The translations under genes and the position numbers were made by a program. From Euglena gracilis (Eukaryota > Euglenida > Euglenophyceae > Euglenales): a DNA stretch of 64,000 bases. Shown piece by piece: positions 10,150 through 18,998 of the stretch. Positions within the stretch are counted from its first letter, which is position 1; each line of letters opens with the position of its first letter. The notes beneath the pieces are model-generated. The model was given only the letters and a program-made list of their open reading frames with translations. It did no database searches and was not told the DNA's origin. Where the stretch lies: positions 12,962,960 through 13,026,959 of the forward strand of contig CP154955.1 in NCBI GenBank assembly GCA_039621445.1. Reading direction: 5' to 3'.

Positions 10150-10447
10150 GGTAGGATATACAAAGATGTTCATGATTTTGTCCATAGCGGGGACTTTTGA
10201 AAAAATGTATAATGGGCGGATGCCAAACCATTTTGTCCCTAGCGAGGGACTTTTCGCGAAAGGACTACGGTCCTATACAACTCATTTTTACACTTGGAGC
10301 TACAATTTTGATTTTACAATTATTACAAACACATAATTATTTTTGTTTCTGTGAACACTTGGTTGCATGCGTACAATGTTACCGTACAATGCCTTATTTC
10401 TCTGTTTCTCCACAGCTCAGCACTTGCTACTATCTACTTTTTTCAAG
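10150..10447 (+). other. Spacer after the chromodomain ORF
   Basis: AT-richer sequence with stops in all frames and the duplicated word TTTTGTCC-TAGCG-GGGACTTTT (about 10,169 and 10,230). It might contain a promoter or a recoding region for the downstream frames. I see no firm signal. Confidence 0.4.
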
Positions 10448-10930
10448 ATGGATGCTGGAGGAAGGGGACCTGGTCATCCATCCTCCCAACCGTATGTTCC
10501 CCCTGGACATCCTCCTACGGGAGGACCCCCTGGACAACCTCCTGGACAACCTCCTACGGGAGGACCCCCTCACCCACAACCTCCTTCGGGAGGACGAGGA
10601 CTTGCACTCCCTCGTGGAGAGCAAGTCCCCGTTCGGCATGTACAAGCTGCTTCGGCAGCAAGGCCCGTAGTGGCAGCCCCTCCATTACAAGCTGCTCCGG
10701 CAGCAAGGCCCGTAGTGGCAAATTCCCCTGTGACTCAACATGCGGTTCCGCATGTTGCTCCAGAACAAACGACACTTGGTGGCATACAATCTCAACCTAT
10801 GATTCCACAACAAACGGAATCGGCCTATGAACAGTGTACGGTGCCGCAACCGCGGCCCCCAAGGAGATACGATCTGGCTAGTAGCAGTAGCCAACGCGCT
10901 GCATTTGCAACAACAATATATCCAATGTGA
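10448..10930 (+). CDS. Pro/Gly-rich then Ala/Gln-rich protein segment
   Basis: The ATG at 10,448 begins MDAGGRGPGHP, followed by PPTGGPPGQPPGQPPTGG repeats and Ala/Pro/Gln-rich sequence. Low complexity suggests a disordered linker or a virion-surface-like stretch. The repeats at DNA level are also inverted repeats (for example the 10-bp perfect arms at 10,736-10,757). The frame ends at 10,930, and the next segment opens in another frame with similar composition, so a frameshift inside one long gene is likely. No family recognised. Confidence 0.4.
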   Translation: MDAGGRGPGHPSSQPYVPPGHPPTGGPPGQPPGQPPTGGPPHPQPPSGGRGLALPRGEQVPVRHVQAASAARPVVAAPPLQAAPAARPVVANSPVTQHAVPHVAPEQTTLGGIQSQPMIPQQTESAYEQCTVPQPRPPRRYDLASSSSQRAAFATTIYPM

Positions 10931-10949
10931 ACAACGACAATGGGCTGAA

Positions 10950-11846
10950 TAACTACGTAGTCATTATTACCCCGCACAACCGCCACAAGGGCAGTATGCC
11001 GCACAACCGCCACAAGGGCAGTATGCCGCACAACTTCCACAAGGGCAGTATGCCGCACAACCCCCACAAGGGCAGTATTCCACACATCCAGAACATCCAC
11101 AAAGGCAGTATGCCGCTCCCGTTATGCCTCGATTCGCCAAGTACATGGGTGAACTGACAACGGCTTCAACAGATACAATTCGTAACGCTCTGCACATGTG
11201 CGCAGAGGACAGACCGGATCCATTAATCCGAGTGATGTGGGATTCGTACTGCCGACAATTGCTTGCAATCGCCAACAAGCCTATCGCCACCTGGGACATG
11301 TGGTCCCAGAGTACGATAGCAGGCAGAATCTTCTGCCAACCCGGAGAATCCGGCTTTCCAGACAACGTAACCCTCAGGGACCTGGGAGTCCTGGTCCCGC
11401 CTGTGCTCTGCGGAGTGCACCCAGTGGGTGCTTACGCGGAACACATGTGCCGTTATACTCCTGAACGCACAGAAAGTGAGATGGGTGATGTACAAATGCA
11501 AGAACCAGTATACTTACCACAACAACGTTTTTCCTCTCCCCCACGCATGCCACCTGCCCGGAACTGGGAGGCTGGTATGCCATCACAATACGCTATGCAG
11601 GCCGAAGAGCCATACGATGAAAACTATACCGACGAGATGGTCGAAGCGCCTTATGACGAGTATACAACGGCGGAACCAGAGCCAGAGTATACCATGGAAA
11701 CTGACGAACCACCTCAACCGGCCCCTCAACCACCACAACCCGTACAAACTCAACCATCGGTACAATCTCAAACGCAACCACCGACAACCCCCGCCGTACC
11801 GCTGCCGGAACCGACAGCGATACGGGTTGTCGGCTGCGTCCCGTAG
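10950..11846 (+). CDS. Protein segment with QPPQGQYAA repeats and a Cys-containing globular part
   Basis: Starts with four to five tandem QPPQGQYAA repeats (DNA period 27 bp, about 10,970-11,110). A compact region of about 120 residues follows (TIRNALHMCAEDRPDPLIRV ... WDMWSQSTIAGRIFC) and then an acidic Pro/Gln-rich tail. The compact part has the helix-rich look of a structural or capsid-like domain but matches nothing I know. The frame closes with TAG at 11,844-11,846, where the next frame continues without a gap in composition. Confidence 0.45.
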
Positions 11847-12454
11847 TGGACAATATTCACTATGAACGAGTACCACAATCTGCGGATTTCGCTTACACAA
11901 CCAAAGGCGAACAGTACCTTCCCCTTGACAAAATTTACGAACTTGGATCCCATTTGGGAGCCATCAACGTGAAAGGAGTGATAATGGATGGCATTGGTCC
12001 AAACTCCAAAATTTTGGGTATACCCACCTGGGCACTACCCGAAGTTTTGCGTGTCAATGCACCACCACATCCACCTGGTCCAGTGGAACAACTCGCTTCG
12101 GCGACGAATCTTGTGCCGCCAGTAGCTCAACCTACTCCGGCACCACAAACAAAACCGGTACAAGCAGTTTCGACTGCACAATCAATATCAACTCCGCCTG
12201 CCGCATCAGCAGCAGGTTCAAACCAACCTGTACCTATACAAAGAACAGGACCCCCTGCTCAAGCCGCGCAGTCGGCACGTGCAAAAGCACCCGCACAATC
12301 TACAATTCCTGTTCGAGCACCTCCTGTCACAACACCCTCACAACCGGCTTCGGATGGACAGACACAACCACCTGTTGAACCGGGACAACCTTTCTCGGGT
12401 CAACCCAGTCGCCAGCACAACGCGCCACCTACAAGGAAGCTCTACAACATTTGA
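11847..12454 (+). CDS. Continuation: short globular block then Pro/Ala/Gln-rich linker
   Basis: The first 70 residues look folded (YLPLDKIYELGSHLGAINVK, ILGIPTWALPEVLRVN). The rest is Pro/Ala/Gln/Thr-rich linker. There is no ATG at the frame start, which supports reading it as the same polypeptide as the preceding segment after a frame change. It ends in TGA at 12,452-12,454, again overlapping the next frame by a few bases. Confidence 0.4.
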
Positions 12455-15225
12455 CGGCCCCAGCAAAACAATACAACGTTGACGCGCGCAAACGTCCGCG
12501 TGGACCGGAGTTTGCAACACCACCACAAACACGTCCAACGCCAGACACACAACGTCGTCGTTTGGACGACGATCCACAAAGCGCGCATGTGCAACGTGAT
12601 CGTCAGGACAATGATGACCTGCAAATCCGGTCCAACGTTCAACGATCTTTACAAGAAATCTATCACCAAATGCGACCAGACAAACCCTCTGATGACATTC
12701 CTGGACACTACACCGCAGGTGTAACTGTTACAATGTGGAGAAAAACACGAGCATACCGAAAAGACGGTGCATACCGTTGGAACGAACAAGAGCGCGAAGT
12801 CGCAAAAGGACAGAAAGGCCAGAAAGGCAAAGGAAAGAGCGAAGGCTCACATCCGGGTTACGACCTGGACGTACAATTTATGATTGACCATCTGTTCTGG
12901 ATCTCAGACAGATGTGATACAATTATGCACAAGTACTATGAGGAACAACACCCTTGGGTTGTTGCTCCCGAAGTACATCACAACATGGTCAAACTCTACA
13001 AGGAAAAAGCCCGTGGTTTTTTCTTCGACGGTACAATTTCCTGTTATGAAAGCCAGGATGGCGTCGACAATTTGCCGGGTTTCTGGCAACTACTTTTCTG
13101 GCTTGGATTTCATTGCATGAACTTCGGTTCATTTGCAATGCCCGCCAGCCAAGCACACTACTTGCCACATCCAAAGCTACAATACGGATGGGAATCGTCC
13201 CTTGACGCACTGAAGACAATGTTCGACAATATCCGAGAAATCGGACCACAAGGCATACAATGGGAAGTATTCCCTCTTACAAAGGATATACACTTGGTGA
13301 CACACGAAATGTTCTGTTACAACTACCAAATTTTCCTCAACGAACACTACGGCCCCCATTTCCAAGTGGTCGGAATCGACCTGACATACCCACAAAAATT
13401 CCTGCTTTGGTGCACCCACTGCCACCACAAGTTCCCCGTGGACTTCTGGGGCTTTGGCGTGCGCGGTCGGACAACCGACCGCCCAAACGCACAAAGGGCG
13501 CAGCCCCACCAACGCGAATGGGCGGAGGCCCAACAACAACGAAGACTACTTGGACACATCTGCCACAATCCCCTCGAAGTTGGGGAAATCGGATACGCCA
13601 GACGAAACCACCGACAAATACTTCTGCACATGCAGACGTTCCAATGGAGAGCATGGGTGTCCTATGCTCTGGAAATCTACAATTTCTTCAACCCAAAACA
13701 ACAACTCCCACAAGAATACCTCCCTCTTCGACCTGAATGGGACGAAGGCGGAAAACGGAAGTACATCAAACGCCTGTTTGGCGAATCCCTCCGAAGGGAG
13801 GACTTTGCCCCATTTTTTTTGGGCAAACGTACAAATAAGGGTGGGTTGGCCATCCCAATACTGGACTGGCTTCCTCGCGGATCGGGAGGATTTGTCGGAT
13901 GGCAAAATTTCCGTCTGCGACCACGTATAAAACTCCCTGAACCTCAGCCGGCGGAGTCCGAAGCAGCACAGTCTGCAGTTGAACAACCTCCAACGGCTGC
14001 ATCATCTACAACGTCAACAGCCACAGCAGCAGCGAAGCCTGCAACCAAACATTCGGAAGAACGTTTGCCACAACCTCCACCTACACCTACAATGTCTGTG
14101 GAACACACTCCCGTACACTCTTCAGACTCTTCGTCCGTTTTCTCTTCTGGGTCATCCAGCGATGAGGAAATTGAAGAAGGGACAGACAATGAACACAGTA
14201 CACGCTCCGTCTCCTCCGCATCTGTGGAGTCTGAACCCGACGATACCGGCGTACAACATGCTTTAAGGGCCGAAGTGCCAGCTACAACGCCTGCTCAAAC
14301 ACGACCACAAACACCATTGCCAGATGCGGAACCTGACGCGCCTGCAGAATCTACAATGGCCGAAGTGCCTGCAGATTCCACAACGGCCGCAGCGCCTTCG
14401 GCAGAAGTGGTTCCACCCACTCCCGCACATGCGGAAGCTGGACAGGAAGTAACTGATGCTGAGATAATCGCATTTCGCGAACTGATCACAAGACAACAAC
14501 GGGAAGGTATCGACAGATACCAAGACCCAGACGACTTTATCCTCATACCACCACAAGTCGGACGCGCTGCAGAACGCGTCCTCGGAAGCGTCCGAAGTGG
14601 CGTAGCCTCGATGGTTGCAATGGTGCGATCGAGGTCTTCTTCTTCAACGCGAAGTCCCCGTGACACGGGACTTGGCGAGAAACTAACACAAGAAGCTACG
14701 GCTTCCACCACAGCACTGGCAGCAGACGCGGCCAGCTCTACTCCTGACGTCCAAACACCCGAAGTGGTGACAACAACTGAATCGACTACGGTCGAACAAA
14801 CGCCACCACATCACACAACACCCGTAGTGGTACACACACCTGAACAGGTGGTACCGAGGGCTCCTTACGTACCACCTACCACCATACCAACGGTCAAACC
14901 TGCTCCAAAGTCGCCTGCAGAACGCCCCCTTCCGCCACAGCGGAAAGAGAAAGGCAGTAAACCTAAGGCTAAACCACAGCCTGCAGAACCGTGCAAACCT
15001 GTTGAACGACACAACGAACCAAAACCACCTCCACCTGGGAGTGGTAGCAAATCAGGAAAGCGGGCGAAGACCCCAGCTGCTACCACACCAGCACCAACAT
15101 ATACCGAAGTGGCCGGGAAAAGCCGGGTCACTTCTACCCTCCGAGGTAGAACTCGACAAGATACAATGTCTGAAACATCGCAAGAGGAAAACATGCCCGT
15201 TGACGATAATGCCACTCTTTGGTAA
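12400..15225 (+). CDS. Large unrecognised protein (about 930 residues) of the retroelement 3' region
   Basis: The longest open frame in the window, read from about 12,424 (ATYKEALQHLTAPAKQYNVD) to TAA at 15,223-15,225. The first 110 residues are basic and disordered. Residues of about 110 to 500 form a folded region rich in Trp, His, Phe and Tyr (QFMIDHLFWISDRCDTIMHK, GFWQLLFWLGFHCMNFGSFA, FLLWCTHCHHKFPVDFWGFG). The pair CTHCHH may bind metal. The remainder is a long Ser/Thr/Pro/Ala/Glu linker with acidic runs and a basic Pro/Lys tail. I know of no retroelement protein with this make-up. The aromatic density suggests a real fold under selection. It is followed in the same frame, after one TAA, by the next segment. 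Confidence 0.6.
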   Translation, partial: STQSPAQRATYKEALQHLTAPAKQYNVDARKRPRGPEFATPPQTRPTPDTQRRRLDDDPQSAHVQRDRQDNDDLQIRSNVQRSLQEIYHQMRPDKPSDDIPGHYTAGVTVTMWRKTRAYRKDGAYRWNEQEREVAKGQKGQKGKGKSEGSHPGYDLDVQFMIDHLFWISDRCDTIMHKYYEEQHPWVVAPEVHHNMVKLYKEKARGFFFDGTISCYESQDGVDNLPGFWQLLFWLGFHCMNFGSFAMPASQAHYLPHPKLQYGWESSLDALKTMFDNIREIGPQGIQWEVFPLTKDIHLVTHEMFCYNYQIFLNEHYGPHFQVVGIDLTYPQKFLLWCTHCHHKFPVDFWGFGVRGRTTDRPNAQRAQPHQREWAEAQQQRRLLGHICHNPLEVGEIGYARRNHRQILLHMQTFQWRAWVSYALEIYNFFNPKQQLPQEYLPLRPEWDEGGKRKYIKRLFGESLRREDFAPFFLGKRTNKGGLAIPILDWLPRGSGGFVGWQNFRLRPRIKLPEPQPAESEAAQSAVEQPPTAASSTTSTATAAAKPATKHSEERLPQPPPTPTMSVEHTPVHSSDSSSVFSSGSSSDEEIEEGTDNEHSTRSVSSASVESEPDDTGVQHALRAEVPATTPAQTRPQTPLPDAEPDAPAESTMAEVPADSTTAAAPSAEVVPPTPAHAEAGQEVTDAEIIAFRELITRQQREGIDRYQDPDDFILIPPQVGRAAERVLGSVRSGVASMVAMVRSRSSSSTRSPRDTGLGEKLTQEATASTTALAADAASSTPDVQTPEVVTTTESTTVEQTPPHHTTPVVVHTPEQVVPRAPYVPPTTIPTVKPAPKSPAERPLPPQRKEKGSKPKAKPQPAEPCKPVERHNEPKPPPPGSGSKSGKRAKTPAATTPAPTYTEVAGKSRVTSTLRGRTRQDTMSETSQEENMPVDDNATLW

Positions 15226-16284
15226 GAGGACATTATCTCCAACCTGCCGAGCGTCGAAGAACGCATCGCCATGATACAATCAGCCCGCGAACGCGGAATG
15301 TTGTTGAACAAGTGGATTGAACCACTGTTCTTCAACGAACAGAAGTACAACTACTATGTTCGCCATATTTGGCGATTCTACAATGCCAGATCACCAAGAG
15401 TGTTTGCCCAATACCTTGGGGAAACATTCCTGTTTGACAATAGGCCGAATGGTCAAAAAACGTGGCTCTGTACTGTTTGTCACAACATTCGTAACAGCAT
15501 GCCAGCTGTGCATGTTTGTTATGCGGATAATAAACGGAAAAATTTTCACCACAACGAATTCGTTCCAAATACAGCCGCTTTGATTTGCATCCTTACCTGG
15601 AGAAAACTGAACAACTTCCGGTGGTCGGAAGAGGACAGAGACCGTGACGTACCAGTTTTCTGTGTCAACTGCCTACGGGCAGACATATATTTGCCCGCAG
15701 ATGGCGGAAATCTCAAGATCGTACCCGGAAGCGAGGACGTTCTGGAAGATTTCCTCAATTTCTACAAAACAAAACGACAAATGTACCAACACAAAAGCTT
15801 CAAGAAAGCTGAGGCTTTTGACCGCGGCGGAATCGCCTTTGACTTCCAAACTGATTCCGGCGGAATCAGACTTGCTGTGGAATGTACAAAAGCGCGATTG
15901 CTCTTACTCTTCAATGATGACGACTGGAAACGAATCATTTACCCACTCTTTACAAAGCCTTCAACGGTTTCGGAAACCACACAACGATGGTTATTGCCTG
16001 ACTATCCACCTGAACGACATGGTTACAAACATTATTCAGAATGGGTTGGAACCATTCTGAAACCACACATAACCCGCCGTGCCTGTGCATCCCGAGCGCA
16101 CAACGTTGATTTCAACGCTCTGCCTGGGATGCCACCACAGGTACCAGCAAACCATCCAAGATGGAACTATTACATATGGCCTGCAACTTTTCCGAGAGTT
16201 TTCTGGGAAAATTTGCAGATGAACCTCCACAAGCGAGCTGAAATGCTCAAAACCGAACTGCCCAAGGAAATACAAGAGGTCTAA
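15226..16284 (+). CDS. Zn-ribbon-like protein of unknown function (about 340 residues)
   Basis: Same frame as the preceding 930-residue segment. The reading runs straight on after the TAA (EDIISNLPSVEERIAMIQSA), so either the stop is read through or two proteins are made, the second possibly from the ATG at 15,271. It is folded and aromatic throughout. Cys pairs CTVC, HVC and CVNC (residues about 68 to 130 from the ATG) suggest one or two zinc sites. It ends at TAA 16,282-16,284 after a Lys/Glu helix (NLHKRAEMLKTELPKE). No homologous family comes to mind; a nucleic-acid-binding or capsid-associated role is only a guess. Confidence 0.55.
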   Translation, partial: EDIISNLPSVEERIAMIQSARERGMLLNKWIEPLFFNEQKYNYYVRHIWRFYNARSPRVFAQYLGETFLFDNRPNGQKTWLCTVCHNIRNSMPAVHVCYADNKRKNFHHNEFVPNTAALICILTWRKLNNFRWSEEDRDRDVPVFCVNCLRADIYLPADGGNLKIVPGSEDVLEDFLNFYKTKRQMYQHKSFKKAEAFDRGGIAFDFQTDSGGIRLAVECTKARLLLLFNDDDWKRIIYPLFTKPSTVSETTQRWLLPDYPPERHGYKHYSEWVGTILKPHITRRACASRAHNVDFNALPGMPPQVPANHPRWNYYIWPATFPRVFWENLQMNLHKRAEMLKTELPKEIQEV

Positions 16285-17105
16285 AGTTGGGTTATCCCAC
16301 GGATCAACATGGATGATCCTGACAAGGATACCTTAGACTTACGTCCAACTGAAATGACCTTGGTACAAGACCCACACATGGGTGAGTACTTCAAGGAAAC
16401 CCACAAACGTTGAGGGTTTCCTGCCTCGTATAATCAGCTACGGCTGAAACGGGCGTAGTCCCACATAATGAGCGAAGTCTCGAGCGTGAATACGCACTTC
16501 ATCATCGCGTTCAACACCGTTTCAAGACACAATGGCGGAGTCGCCTTAAGTTCGGTCGATAACACGTTGATCGCGAAGATTCAAGACCACAAAGACACTA
16601 CGGTGTCAAGTAAGAAGACACACGAAGCACAGCATGCGCGCCAGAATTCTTTTGCGCTTTGTGCTCCAAACACGGTAACCGTAATTGGGAACCAGACCAT
16701 GGTATCCTGGTACTGTCTCCCTGAACCTGGGACTGTGCCTGGCATCCCGACTGGCCTGGTCCAGAAGGGAAATCGGGCAGAGCCCTGGGAGGGGGATGTG
16801 TACCAGGCAGCCATTCTGCCATGGCACTGTGTACCAGATACAATGGGCTACGGCCTACAATCTGGCTACGGCCGGGCTGTACACAGTGGCATGGTTAAAC
16901 CATAAGACAAAGAGAGAATCTCAGAGCTAGCGAAAGCTTAGCGAAAGTAACTGGTTCCTAATTCAAGGTTATTGGGTTTGGTGCTTTGCAATTCTCTTTT
17001 AGAATTCTGAGGGCGAAGTACCATTTGAATACAAGTTTCATTTCTTTCTTTTACAAAGCTCGAAAGAGCGAAAGTCACTTTCATATAAGGGACTGCGGTC
17101 CCACC
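16285..17105 (+). other. 3' non-coding end of the retroelement-like unit
   Basis: No convincing coding frame. Hairpins and TACAA words are still present (for example GGGAC-tgcg-GTCCC at 17,089-17,102). This probably holds the 3' untranslated or terminal region. I see no LTR partner, polypurine tract or tRNA-primer site that I can defend. Confidence 0.45.
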
Positions 17106-17118
17106 AATTCTTCTGCTT

Positions 17119-17900
17119 GTGTGCTTTGCATTCAAAACGGAAAAAGGGAAGCAAATTTTACTGTTACTCCCCCCACGGGCTTTTCGGGAGGAAAGCATAA
17201 GTAGAAAAGCCGGGGTGGGACGTACACTAACCCACCAAGAAATAATGACTGCCCAGAAAATTCTGAGAGAATACGAATGTGCAGGGGCAAACAGGCAAAT
17301 CCCCCCAGAGGAGGCAAAACATTTTGTCCCTTACTTCATCATTTCCAAAAAAGGGGGGGAAAAGGCAAAATAAACACAAATTTCGGATTGTCGACTGTTA
17401 AATCTCCACTTCACCCCCCAGAAGTTCAGACTGGAGCACATGGGAAGCATCTTCCCATATTTAAGAAAAGATTGGTTTTGTGGCAAAATAGATCTGAAAG
17501 ATGCTTATTTCCATCTGCATCTGCACAGCAGCTTGAAAAAATATGTTTGCATGCAGGTGAGGGGAGAAACCTGGCAGTTTCAAGCTGCATGCTTCGGCAT
17601 CAGCAGCCTGCCGCAAAAATTTTTGACTCTCATGAGAGTCTGGGAACGGAAATGGAGAAAGGAGGGAAAGGTAGTTTTTATCTACCTAGACGACATTTTG
17701 CTGTTAGCACCAAGCAAAAAGACAGCAGCCCAGCATTTGGCAGAAATAAAACAGGACCTTTTACTGGCAGGTTTCAGATTAAACCTCCCCAAATCCTGTC
17801 TGGAACCCACACAGGAGATAAAGCATTTGGGCCAGTGGGTCAATTTGAAAAAAAGGCCAGCTGGAAATTCCACACAAAAAACTAAAATCCTTAAGAAAGG
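17119..17900 (+). pseudogene. DIRS reverse transcriptase, N-terminal and palm
   Basis: Reads FVPYFIISKKGG (finger motif), is interrupted by one TAA at 17,371-17,373, then DCRLLNLHF, KIDLKDAYFH at 17,485-17,514 (first catalytic Asp), QAACFGISSLPQKFLTLM, and the catalytic IYLDDILLL with YLDD at 17,683-17,694. GFRLNLPKS and HLGQWVN follow. All metal-binding aspartates are present. The reaction is copying element RNA to DNA. The sensible frame changes near 17,885-17,900 in an A-rich stretch. The start is unclear because the gene lacks an obvious ATG upstream in frame other than 17,119. Confidence 0.85.
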
Positions 17901-18205
17901 AGCTAGGCAAAGTGCTCAAAGCACAAAAAATGAGCTGCAGAAAACTCAGTTCTATTGTGGGGCAAGTCAGAAGCTATTTAGTCTCAATGCCTTTTCTCAG
18001 AATTCTGACAGATCAACTTTGCAAAATGGTGGATTTGCACACAAAGTGGGGTTGGGACCACACCCTAACCATTCCCCATGGGGTCAAGGATCAAATTGTG
18101 GAGTTAAAAGCGTTTTTGCAGCCAGGTGTGGGCAGAGCTTTTCAATCCCAGGCCTCTCAGGAACTGTTCTCAGACAGCAGCACCTGGCAGTGGGGGGGGG
18201 CTGGA
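17885..18205 (+). pseudogene. DIRS reverse transcriptase thumb and start of RNase H
   Basis: A different frame from the palm. KELGKVLKAQKMSCRKLSSI then GQVRSYLVSMPFLRI resembles the conserved connection after the DIRS palm. At its end ELFSDSSTWQWGG has the first RNase H Asp (codon 18,173-18,175). Nine G at 18,192-18,200 follow directly, and the rest of RNase H continues in the third frame. Confidence 0.75.
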
Positions 18206-18640
18206 CAAAAACTCAGGCCAAAAAGTGCAGGATTTTTGGAGGGACCTGCACATCCTTCACATCAACCAAAAAGAGTTGATGTCAGCAGTGGAGACAGTAA
18301 AAAGTCTGGCCAAACCAAAACAAACAATAATGCTTCATGTGGACAGCCAGGTGGCTGTACGTTTTTTAACAAAATGGGGAGGCAGAAAGCCATACCTAAA
18401 TTCCATCTTAAAACACCTGCTGTATCATTGCCAAGAAAAGCAAATCAATTTGCAGGTGGTTTGGGTCCCCACAAAAGAGCAATTTGCAGACTCCCTGGAG
18501 AGGGAGCAACAGGACCCAGGAAATTATACCCTAAACCTAAACATCTTTCACCAAATTCTTCATTTTTTCAGAAAAGCCATCACCCCAGAGGTGGACATGT
18601 TTTGCACACCCAGCAACAAAAAATTCCCCAAGTTTGTTTG
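18200..18640 (+). pseudogene. DIRS RNase H, main part
   Basis: After the G run the frame reads HILHINQKELMSAVETVKSL (catalytic Glu), TIMLHVDSQVAVRFLTKWGG (catalytic Asp) and LQVVWVPTKEQFADSLERE (final Asp). This is the usual order for RNase H of DIRS elements, which removes the RNA strand after copying. With the first Asp before the G run, the full catalytic set is encoded but not in one frame. Confidence 0.8.
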
Positions 18641-18998
18641 TCGATACCCCCACCAAGGGGCTTTGCTGGTGGATGCCTTAAAGGCAGATTTGAGGGGCCT
18701 CCACCCAGTTTATGCAAACCCCCCCTGGAGCATCCTTCCCCAGTGGATTAATGTTAAACCCAGACCTGACTTGTCTGTTGATCGTGCCCCACTGGGCTTC
18801 GACATCATGGTGGCGCCAATTAATGTCAGTCAGGCAGCCAGGCAGCAAAGTTTTTTTGGTACCCACCCACTGGGGTCTGTTCACCAACTGCTGGGGGGAA
18901 GAGAAGCCCCCCCAAAGTGGAATTTGGCCTGCTTGATTGTGTCAGGCAAATATTACAACCCCAGGAAGTTTCGATGTCCAGTATCGACACTTACATAA
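18560..18998 (+). pseudogene. Post-RNase H domain of the DIRS element
   Basis: Same frame as RNase H. ITPEVDMFCTPSNKKFPKFV, GALLVDALKADLRGL and VYANPPWSILPQWI correspond to the region after RNase H in DIRS elements that has been compared with DNA N6-adenine methyltransferases (VDLFA, DAL and a PPW-type motif). Whether it methylates DNA is unproven in general. It ends at 18,998 and overlaps the recombinase frame by about 80 bases. Confidence 0.6.

Larger units (their letters stand above)
1..17105 (+). mobile_element. Large retroelement-like unit, non-autonomous, interrupted by an insertion
   Basis: One continuous compositional domain on the + strand, broken only by the 2,526-7,228 insertion. 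It carries coiled-coil, gag-like zinc-knuckle, integrase C-terminal and chromodomain coding, then 6 kb of unrecognised open frames. Two signatures tie the parts together: very dense perfect short inverted repeats, and the pentamer TACAA at many times its chance frequency. Both fade at about 17,100. No LTR pair is visible, so the true left end may lie outside the window. The protease, reverse transcriptase, RNase H and integrase core are absent, so it cannot move by itself. I infer a decayed or parasitic Ty3/gypsy-like relative; the extra 3' coding region is not known to me from that family. Confidence 0.6.

Noticed and set aside
275-17373. Reassigned TAA codon, because several isolated in-frame stops are TAA
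   Set aside because: Too few cases, frameshifts are equally common nearby, and clear ORF ends also use TAA.
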